Below are positions 37,473-43,448 of a stretch of DNA of 43,448 nucleotides, piece after piece. The DNA lies in assembly GCA_001184405.1 (NCBI GenBank), contig LFMX01000043.1, forward strand, positions 1 to 43,448, written 5' to 3'. Positions within the stretch are counted from its first letter, which is position 1. Every line of letters starts with the position of its first letter. Below the pieces are notes generated by a model that saw only the letters and a list, made by a program, of their open reading frames with translations, was not told the DNA's origin and did not search any database. A program made the position numbers and the translations under genes. This stretch comes from Candidatus Burkholderia humilis. GTDB taxonomy: Bacteria > Pseudomonadota > Gammaproteobacteria > Burkholderiales > Burkholderiaceae.

Positions 37473-37488
37473 AAGTAGGCGCCTACTT
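37473..37488. repeat. Perfect 16-bp palindrome downstream of the oxidoreductase gene
   Basis: AAGTAGGC-GCCTACTT is an uninterrupted palindrome 81 bp after the stop of the oxidoreductase gene. With no loop it is better suited to binding a dimeric protein than to forming a terminator. The target gene, if any, would be the lipoprotein at 37563. Confidence 0.45.
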
Positions 37489-37494
37489 TCACAG

Positions 37495-37527
37495 GAACGA
37501 GACCCGCGGGCTGCGCGCGTCTCGTTC
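37495..37527 (+). other. GC-rich stem-loop before the lipoprotein gene
   Basis: GAACGAGAC (37495-37503) pairs with GTCTCGTTC (37519-37527) over a 15-base loop. There is no T-run after it, so termination is uncertain. Confidence 0.4.
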
Positions 37528-37562
37528 GTCGATCAACCGCCGCTCTTCACACGACAACTACA

Positions 37563-37724
37563 ATGCCCTGCTTCATCAAGCTCGGCAGGCCCTTGCTAGC
37601 GAGTGCAATCGTTTGCGCTTTGTTCGTGCTCGCGGCCTGCTCAGGGGACGACTCGAAGTCATCGACCTCCCCATCGACCGACGCGTCGACCTGCAAGACC
37701 AGCCATTGCGCGCCGGCTCCCTGA
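37563..37724 (+). CDS. Small lipoprotein, 53 residues
   Basis: A short gene directly upstream of the phospholipase C gene, 29 bp away and in the same direction. The product starts MPCFIKLGRPLLASAIVCAL, then FVLAAC gives a perfect lipobox with the lipidated Cys at residue 25. The mature peptide SGDDSKSSTSPSTDASTCKT ends SHCAPAP and contains two Cys that could form a disulfide. ATG 37563 was found by reading; no strong ribosome site. Function unknown. It may be co-transcribed with the phospholipase. Confidence 0.6.
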   Translation: MPCFIKLGRPLLASAIVCALFVLAACSGDDSKSSTSPSTDASTCKTSHCAPAP

Positions 37725-37753
37725 GTCGCTCCTCACATCACTATCCTGATCGC

Positions 37754-40000
37754 ATGACATTCAGCTCTTCGAAACGAAATTTTCTGAGGTCGTCGCTGGG
37801 CACCGTGGTATCGGCTGCCGTGCTGTCGACGTTTCCTCCCGCCATTCGCCGCGCGCTCGCGATCGATGCGAACAACGTCACCGGCACCATCAAGGACGTG
37901 CAGCACGTCGTCTTGCTGATGCTCGAAAACCGCTCGTTCGATAGCTACTTCGGCACCTTCAAGGGCGTGCGCGGCTATGGCGACCGCTTCGCGATTCCCT
38001 CGCCGACGGCATCGAACATCTTCTACCAGAACTATATGAACGGCAGCGCGGCGAGCACGCTGATTCCGTATCACCTCGACGAAACGCAGGGCAGCGCGCC
38101 GCACACATGGGTCGATTCGCAGGCCGCGTGGGACAACGGCCGCATGGCTGCATAGCCGACCGCCAAAAAGCCGCTGTCGATGAGCTACTACAACACGCCC
38201 GAAGTGCCGTTTCATCGCGCGCTCGCCGATGCCTTCACGCTCTGCGATGCGTACCACTGCGGCATGCACACGGGCACCATCGCCAATCGGCTGTTTTACT
38301 GGACCGGCACGAACGGACCGAACGGCCTCACGCCATCGGGCAATACGCCGGTCAAGGTCGCCGCGCTCAACAACGAATTCAACGGCAGCAACGATGTCGG
38401 CGCCTCCACCGACGGCTGGACGTGGACGACCTATGCGGACCGTTTGCAGGCGGCGGGCGTGGGCTGGAAGGTGTATCAAAGCCTGATCGACAATTTCGGC
38501 TGCAACGAGATGATGAGCTTTCGCCACTGGCGCGCGGCTGTCGAACAGATGCCGGCGAAGCGACGGCCGCTGTATGTCGCGAATACGGACATCACGCAAA
38601 ACGTGACGGCGGCGGGGCCTTTCTATGATCCGTCCATCGCCGATGCGCTCAGTCCGCTTGCGAAAGGCTTCGGTAACACGATGCCGCAAGGTTTTCTCGA
38701 AACCTTCCGCGACGACATTCAGAACAGCAAACTGCCGGCCGTGTCGTGGATCATTCCGCCTTCGGTGTACAGCGAGCATCCGGGGCCGTCGAGTCCGACG
38801 CAAGGCGGCTGGTACGTGCAGGAAGTACTCGATGCGCTGACCGCGAATCCGGACGTGTGGAGCAAGACCGTGCTGCTCGTGAACTACGACGAGAACGACG
38901 GCTTCTTCGATCACGTGCCGCCGCTGAGCGCGCCGTCTCATTTCGCCGATGGCACGCTCGCCGGCGGCAGCACGTTATCGGATACGGACATGGCGGTGGA
39001 GTATCACAACTTCACGCCGGCGACGAGCAAGCAGCCGAAGATCGACGGCTTGCCGTACGGTCCCGGCACGCGCGTGCCGATGTGGGTGATTTCGCCGTGG
39101 AGCCGCTGCGGTTTCGTCAATTCGCAGGTGTTCGATCACACGTCCACGCTGATGTTCCTCGAGAAGCGCTTCGGCGTGACGGAGCCGCAGATCAGCAATT
39201 ATCGGCGGACGGTGTGCGGCGATCTGACGTCGTGCTTCAACTTCGTCAATCCGAACGATGGCGCGCTGCCCGCGATGTCCGGCCGCACCACGAAGAGCTC
39301 CGCCGATTCGCTTGCGACGACGCAGGCGGCATCGATGGCAATTCCGGTTCCTTCTGCTACTGCCGATTCGGCGCTGTCTGCGCAGGAAACCGGATCGTGT
39401 CCGTCACGCGCATTACCTTATGAGTTGCATACGACGGCGCATCTCAACGCGAACGCGAGCACGATCGCGTTGGAATTCGCCAATGGCAGTTCGAATGGCG
39501 CGGGCGCGGTGTTCCATGTGTACGACCGCAATCATCTCGATCTGGTGCCGCGTCGGTATGTCGTCGAGGCGGGGAAATCGATTACCGGTTCGTGGACGAT
39601 TTCTGCGAGCGATGGCGGCAAGTACGATCTTTGGGTGCTCGGGCCGAATGGGTATCACCGTGAGTTTGTGGGCAATCTCAACGAGGTGAATGCGGCGGCG
39701 AATCCGGAGATTCAGGTGTGTTATCAGCCTTGCGATGCGTCGTCGGTTAGCGTGAAGCTGTATAACCGGGGCAATCAGCCGGTGACGTTTACGGCGGCGC
39801 TGGCGTATCGCACCGATGGGCCGTGGACGGCGACGGTTGCGGCGGGAGCGGTCGGGGAGTTGAGCTGGCCGGTGGCTGATGGCGGGAACTGGTATGACTT
39901 TTTGGTGACATGCAGCGGGGCGGCCTCGTTCAGGCGCTGGTTTGCGGGGCGGGTGGAGAATGGGAAGGATCTGGTGTCGAATCCGGCGATGGGGGGGTAG
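37754..40000 (+). pseudogene. plcN: Phospholipase C / phosphoesterase (PlcN-like), interrupted by an in-frame TAG
   Basis: Secreted phosphocholine phospholipase C of the AcpA/PlcH superfamily. The N-terminus has a Tat-like signal, SSKRNFLRSSLGTVVSAAVL. Catalytic metal-site motifs are HVVLLMLENRSFDSYFGTFK, HRALADAFTLCDAYHCGMHT, VLLVNYDENDGFFDHVPPL and FDHTSTLMFLEKRFG. Two DUF756 beta domains typical of bacterial PlcC follow (from about PYELHTTAHLNANASTIALE and IQVCYQPCDASSVSVKLYN). At 38153-38155 the frame reads TAG where the family has Trp (NGRMAA-W-PTAKKPLSMSYY), TGG to TAG. Everything else is in one frame, about 748 residues, slightly longer than the family. A single base explains the break. 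Confidence 0.9.
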
Positions 40001-40029
40001 GTGTTGGGGGGATTTGGGTTGTGGAGTTT

Positions 40030-40644
40030 CTACTTTGCCATAACATCAAGTAAACCATGCACTAACTCAAAATAGGTGGCAAGTTTGCCCCCGAGATAAG
40101 TAACTCGCTGTGTTAAATCCGCAAAACTGGTCTCAGAAAGTGGTGTCGTCGGAGGCGATTGGTGACATTCGGGTGATAACCTGAAAGTATCGGGTGGCCA
40201 ACAGTGCACCCGAAAGTCGCCCAAATTTTTGTCGACGTTCAGAGTTCTGCGTCTGTCGCCTTGAGAATTGTCAGACGGGACTATGGCACGATGTGGAGAC
40301 GAAACCATCTGATAAGGGACAAATAGACTCGGTGGTATTTGATTGTAGAGAACGGCAATGGCCGGTGGAGCAGAAGAATTCGGCTGTGGCTTGTTTACCA
40401 CAGGATTATCTTCAAAACAAATTTTTGGTATCTTCATGGCAACTCGCTTCTTGTTCTTGCGTTGGCGTCTCTTGCGCTTTGATGGTTTCAGACACTCCCA
40501 AGTATCCACAGCCGAATCACTCCCGTGCGTAGAATATCCATCGGGGGTGTAATCTGGAGAAAACTCATCATCAGAAGAAGAAAGGAATTCAGGGTTGCGC
40601 TGGGGAGCCTTGAAGTTACGTACGTAGAAACCCCGAGAAGCCAT
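40030..40644 (-). CDS. Eukaryote-like ORF in the AT-rich foreign block
   Basis: An open frame of about 204 residues starting MASRGFYVRNFKAPQRNPEF and ending LVHGLLDVMAK. I do not recognise it. It is rich in Ser, Pro and Asp in the first third, has a basic nuclear-localisation-like cluster (KPSKRKRRQRKNKKR near residue 65), and long Pro/Ser linkers. Codon use is AT-leaning, unlike every bacterial gene in the window. A second frame overlaps its start: reading from 40801 gives about 60 codons (NGFWALNNYIYQHIAVPSSP ... KRKPMSVTYIIDRSR) to a stop at 40616, so one indel could join both into a longer exon. A plant, animal or viral origin cannot be told from reading. Confidence 0.4.
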   Translation of the reverse strand: MASRGFYVRNFKAPQRNPEFLSSSDDEFSPDYTPDGYSTHGSDSAVDTWECLKPSKRKRRQRKNKKRVAMKIPKICFEDNPVVNKPQPNSSAPPAIAVLYNQIPPSLFVPYQMVSSPHRAIVPSDNSQGDRRRTLNVDKNLGDFRVHCWPPDTFRLSPECHQSPPTTPLSETSFADLTQRVTYLGGKLATYFELVHGLLDVMAK

Positions 40645-40803
40645 GATTTGTTCTTTGCGTGGTACGGCTGCGATCAATGATGTATGTCACTGACATGGGT
40701 TTTCTCTTACTCTTCCGTTCGTGCTTGACGTCGTACGGTACTGGTGAAGATGGAACAGCAATATGCTGATATATATAGTTGTTGAGTGCCCAGAATCCAT
40801 TGC

Positions 40804-41036
40804 CTGTAGAGAAAAGAAAACGAAATCATATTAGGAAAAGAAAAAAAGAACTTATGGAAACTAGCAAGACATGGCAAAATCCTAATCTAACATGGAATGC
40901 TAATGCAACAATTAATATATATAAGCATGAAAGAACTAAGAGGTAGGACCAAAAAATAATGGCACTAACAAACGTACCAAATTTCCTAACAATGCAAATA
41001 GAAAACTGACGGTATGTTTTTTTTGGGATATGTGCA
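40804..41036 (-). other. Intron-like AT-rich stretch ending in a splice-acceptor-like site
   Basis: Read on the minus strand, this 230-base stretch is T-rich and has no long open frame. It ends in a 20-base pyrimidine tract followed by CTACAG at 40809-40804, the classic eukaryotic 3' splice site. From the next base an open frame begins. This is the clearest sign that the block is of eukaryotic (or eukaryotic-viral) origin. Confidence 0.45.
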
Positions 41037-41181
41037 GCAAGGTCGCGACCTTTAAACTCCGTTCGCTGGGCCTGCCGTCGGTCGGTCCAGCGCCAATTAA
41101 CTGATCCGAACCGCCGTGTACGGACCCGTACGCACGGTGGTGTGGGAGGGGCCGGGCCGCGAGGCCTGCCCCTATCCCGAT
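41037..41181 (+). mobile_element. 3' end of a group II intron (end of domain IV, domains V and VI)
   Basis: Domain V lies at about 41108-41142. The outer 9-bp stem is closed by 5' ACCGCCGT and 3' ACGGTGGT, a 2-base bulge (41132-41133) is on the 3' strand, and a 5-bp inner stem GTACG/CGTAC caps it. This is the standard domain V layout. Domain VI follows at 41144-41178: a GGG-rich stem with a GCGA tetraloop at 41159-41162 and an unpaired A at 41174, eight bases from the probable intron end after 41181 (CCCGAT), as expected for the branch point. Upstream, 41039-41104 reads LRSLGLPSVGPAPIN then stop, a plausible end of the intron-encoded reverse transcriptase. The rest of the intron is absent; sequence before about 41037 is the foreign block. 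Confidence 0.72.
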
Positions 41182-41216
41182 TTCGATGAAACCGCGCGGC
41201 GAAATGTTTTGCCGGC

Positions 41217-41413
41217 TTATTGTGACTGGCCGCTTTCCACGCCCGCAGGCTGCGCCGGCGTACGCGGCTTCTTCGGCTTCTTGGGCTTTCCGTCTGCGGC
41301 GGCGAGTACGTGGACGCCTGAGTGCTGCTGGTCTGCGCGAACGCGGCGGAACTCGATGCTGCGAGCAAAGCCGCGACCATTGCGACGGTTACGGCGGACG
41401 TCATCTTCTTCAT
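41217..41413 (-). pseudogene. Small secreted Lys/Pro-rich protein, one frameshift
   Basis: Exported protein of about 65 residues. Signal peptide MKKMTSAVTVAMVAALLAAS then SSAAFAQ, with GGAGAAAG at the right distance before ATG 41413. Near 41310 the frame changes: the alternative frame gives VLAAADGKPKKPKKPRTPAQ and ends ESGQSQ at TAA 41217-41219. The uninterrupted frame turns into Arg-rich sequence and runs into the group II intron end, which is not plausible. Function unknown. The group II intron ends 36 bp beyond its stop, in the intergenic space. Confidence 0.6.
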
Positions 41414-41489
41414 GCGACTTTCTCCGGGACGATATGTGCGTGTCCGTCGTCATGACGGCGTATCGCAGCGACCGTGTATGAAAATACAA

Positions 41490-41517
41490 AAAAGCGCGCC
41501 GCGCGCGTGACGCTTTT
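41490..41517. terminator. Terminator-like hairpin between metH and the small secreted gene
   Basis: AAAAGCG (41490-41496) pairs with CGCTTTT (41511-41517), with an inner GCGC pairing. It has an A-run on the left and a short T-run on the right, about 70 bases beyond the metH stop on the minus strand. Modest strength. Confidence 0.5.
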
Positions 41518-41582
41518 AGTCGGCATCACGCGGCGCGTATGTTTTTTCCAACACTTTGCTGATGCAGCTATCGAAAGCCCTA

Positions 41583-43448
41583 CTACCACGCTTTATTTCG
41601 GCGTAGCGGGGCGAGCGCGCGCTCGGCGTACGTCTGGCTGATGGCCATACGCTCGGCAAAACTCGCGACCTGATCGTCGCCGATCTTGCCGACCGAAAAA
41701 TACGTGCTTTCCGGATGCGCGAGATAAAAGCCCGACACGCTCGCGGCGGGCGTCATCGCGAACGATTCGGTCAGTTGCATGCCGATCTCCTGCGCCTGAA
41801 GCACTTCGAACATATCGCGCTTGACCATATGATCCGGGCACGCCGGATAGCCGGGCGCCGGACGAATGCCTGCGTATTTTTCAGCGATGGGCGCGTTGTT
41901 ATCCAGCGTTTCGCTCGCTGCGTAACCCCACAGTTCGCGACGCACGCGCGCATGAAGCGCTTCAGCGAAGGCTTCCGTGAAACGGTCCGCCAGCGCCTTG
42001 AGCATGATCGCGCTGTAGTCGTCGTGATCGGCTTCGAACTGTTGTTCCTTTTTATCGACGCCGATACCCGCCGTCACCGCGAACATGCCGATGTAATCTT
42101 TCACACCCGAGTCCTTCGGCGCGATGAAATCGGCCAGCGACCGGTTCGGCCGCATGACGCCATCGACGACCGGCCGCACGCTTTGCTGACGCAGATTGCG
42201 CCACATCATAGCGACTTGCGAGCGCGTTTCGTCCGTGTAGATTTCGATGTCGTCATCGTTCACGGTGTTCGCGGGCAACAGCGTGATGACACCGTTCGCC
42301 GTCAGCCAGCGGCCCTGAATGACGCGCGAGAGCATCGACTTGCCGTCGCTGAACACGCGCCGCGCCGACTCGCCGACGATTTCATCGTTGAGAATCGCGG
42401 GATACGGACCGGCGAGATCCCACGTCTGGAAAAACGGACCCCAGTCGATGTAATTCGCCAGTTCCGCGAGATCGTAATTCTTGAACACGCGCCGCCCGAT
42501 GAAGCTCGGTTTCTTCGGCGTGAATGCGCTCCAGTCGATCTTCGTCTTGTTGGCGCGCGCTTCGTCGTAGGTGACCATCGGCTGCGCTTTCTTGTTCGCG
42601 TGCTGATGACGAATGCGGTCGTAATTGCTCTTCAGTTCGTCGAGATATTTCGCCGCGCCTTCGTCCGACAACAAACTCGACGCCACCGACACCGAGCGCG
42701 ACGCATCCGGCACGTACACGACCGGCCCTTCGTAATGCGGCGCGATTTTCACGGCCGTGTGCACCCGCGAAGTCGTCGCGCCGCCGATCAGCAGCGGCGT
42801 CTGCTTGCCACGGAAATAATCGTCGCGCTGCATTTCGGAGGCGACGTACGCCATTTCTTCGAGACTCGGCGTGATCAGCCCGCTAAGCCCGATGATGTCC
42901 GCGCCTTCTTCCTTCGTCTTTTGCAGGATGGTCGCGCACGGCACCATCACGCCCATGTTGATCACTTCGAAGTTATTGCACTGGAGCATGACCGACACGA
43001 TGTTCTTGCCGATATCGTGCACATCGCCCTTGACGGTCGCGATGACGATCTTGCCCTTCGGCCGCACGTCCGCGCCTGCATCGGCGAGACGCTTTTTCTC
43101 TTCTTCGATGAACGGAATCAGATGCGCGACCGCCTGCTTCATCACGCGCGCCGACTTCACGACTTGCGGCAGGAACATCTTGCCCGCGCCGAACAGATCG
43201 CCGACGATGTTCATGCCGTCCATCAGCGGCCCTTCGATCACGTTGATCGGACGCCCGCCCGCTGCGTCGATTTTCTGGCGGACTTCTTCCGTATCCTCGA
43301 CGATGAAATTCGTGATGCCGTGCACGAGCGCGTGCGAGAGCCGCGCTTCGACGGGCTGATTGCGCCACTCGAGGTTTTCTTCCTTCTTTGCCGCGCCCGT
43401 CTTGAATTTGTCGGCGATTTCGAGCAGCCGGTCCGTGCCGTCTTCACG
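41583..43448 (-). CDS. metH: Cobalamin-dependent methionine synthase MetH, C-terminal part, continues beyond the window
   Basis: C-terminal 620 or so residues of MetH, which transfers methyl from methyltetrahydrofolate to homocysteine via cobalamin. Visible in order: the cap helices ([20 protein letters not shown], then [20 protein letters not shown]), the B12-binding Rossmann domain with the DxHxxG motif in [20 protein letters not shown] and [20 protein letters not shown], and the SAM-dependent activation domain ([60 protein letters not shown]). It ends RRNKAW at TAG 41583-41585. The homocysteine- and folate-binding parts lie past 43448. No lesion in 1.87 kb, in contrast to the neighbouring genes. 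Confidence 0.95.
   Translation of the reverse strand, partial: REDGTDRLLEIADKFKTGAAKKEENLEWRNQPVEARLSHALVHGITNFIVEDTEEVRQKIDAAGGRPINVIEGPLMDGMNIVGDLFGAGKMFLPQVVKSARVMKQAVAHLIPFIEEEKKRLADAGADVRPKGKIVIATVKGDVHDIGKNIVSVMLQCNNFEVINMGVMVPCATILQKTKEEGADIIGLSGLITPSLEEMAYVASEMQRDDYFRGKQTPLLIGGATTSRVHTAVKIAPHYEGPVVYVPDASRSVSVASSLLSDEGAAKYLDELKSNYDRIRHQHANKKAQPMVTYDEARANKTKIDWSAFTPKKPSFIGRRVFKNYDLAELANYIDWGPFFQTWDLAGPYPAILNDEIVGESARRVFSDGKSMLSRVIQGRWLTANGVITLLPANTVNDDDIEIYTDETRSQVAMMWRNLRQQSVRPVVDGVMRPNRSLADFIAPKDSGVKDYIGMFAVTAGIGVDKKEQQFEADHDDYSAIMLKALADRFTEAFAEALHARVRRELWGYAASETLDNNAPIAEKYAGIRPAPGYPACPDHMVKRDMFEVLQAQEIGMQLTESFAMTPAASVSGFYLAHPESTYFSVGKIGDDQVASFAERMAISQTYAERALAPLRRNKAW

Noticed and set aside
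40194..40552. Plus-strand frames of 64-112 residues in the AT-rich block
   Set aside because: They oppose the longer minus-strand exon-like frame and lack bacterial ribosome sites or recognisable motifs.
41116..41481. A plus-strand frame beginning MYGPVRTVVWEGPGREACPY
   Set aside because: This is the chance translation of group II intron domains V and VI, often mis-annotated as a protein in Burkholderia.
1..43448. CRISPR arrays, tRNA or rRNA genes, complete insertion sequences
   Set aside because: No regularly spaced repeats, no cloverleaf-like genes, no rRNA-like sequence and no transposase with terminal repeats were seen on either strand.

Overview
The window looks like chromosomal DNA from a Burkholderia-type betaproteobacterium, most like Paraburkholderia or Caballeronia. 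This rests on the high GC content, a DUF4148 protein, a Burkholderia-style trimeric porin ending in Phe, two LysR genes each divergent from a metabolic gene, class I FbaB, and MetH. The taxon is inferred from gene content, not from a marker gene. No rRNA, tRNA, CRISPR array or complete insertion sequence was seen.

Layout. 1-4.6 kb (minus): a sulfonate-binding protein and TauD, a nitronate monooxygenase, and methylmalonate-semialdehyde dehydrogenase MmsA with a divergent LysR. 5.7-15.1 kb: DUF4148 protein, NDH-2-like flavoprotein, FbaB, alpha/beta hydrolase with divergent LysR, squalene/phytoene-synthase family enzyme, RlpA, PhnA/YjdM, DUF899 protein and a glutathione transferase. 15.3-17.3 kb: a degenerate receiver protein and mgtC behind a long structured leader. 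17.5-27.3 kb: a catabolic island on the plus strand (porin, DapA-like aldolase, Fe-dependent alcohol dehydrogenase, DUF1537 acid-sugar kinase, PdxA2, sodium/solute symporter, BNR/Asp-box sialidase-like protein, DeoR regulator, SDR). 28.5-31.7 kb: eutB, eutC and an EutR-like regulator. 31.7-37.4 kb: an XRE-cupin regulator facing a polar-amino-acid ABC transporter and two D-amino-acid-dehydrogenase-like flavoproteins, with a pair of matching palindromic operators in the promoter region. 37.5-40 kb: a small lipoprotein and a phospholipase C. 40.03-41.04 kb: about 1 kb of AT-rich, eukaryote-like sequence with a splice-acceptor-like site, abutting the 3' end (domains V and VI) of a group II intron at about 41.04-41.18 kb. 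41.2-43.4 kb: a small secreted protein and the C-terminal half of MetH, which runs off the window.

About half of the genes are broken. I count roughly 35-40 frameshifts, four internal nonsense codons (all explicable as G:C to A:T transitions), a 17-bp tandem duplication, internal deletions in an SDR and an alcohol dehydrogenase, and a deletion that joins an ABC permease to the middle of a dadA-like gene. About 13 kb of other genes (mmsA, fbaB, metH, the symporter, the kinase-pdxA2 unit, deoR, tauD and others) has no visible lesion. That uneven spread favours real gene decay, as in a host-restricted symbiont, over evenly spread read error. Uncorrected long-read or low-coverage errors remain possible, and the eukaryote-like block shows that the assembly may be chimeric.

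The most interesting functional unit is the 17.5-27.3 kb island. It pairs a DUF1537 kinase and PdxA2 (known for four-carbon acid sugar catabolism) with an aldolase, an Fe-ADH, a symporter and a cytoplasmic sialidase-fold protein. I know of no described pathway with this combination.
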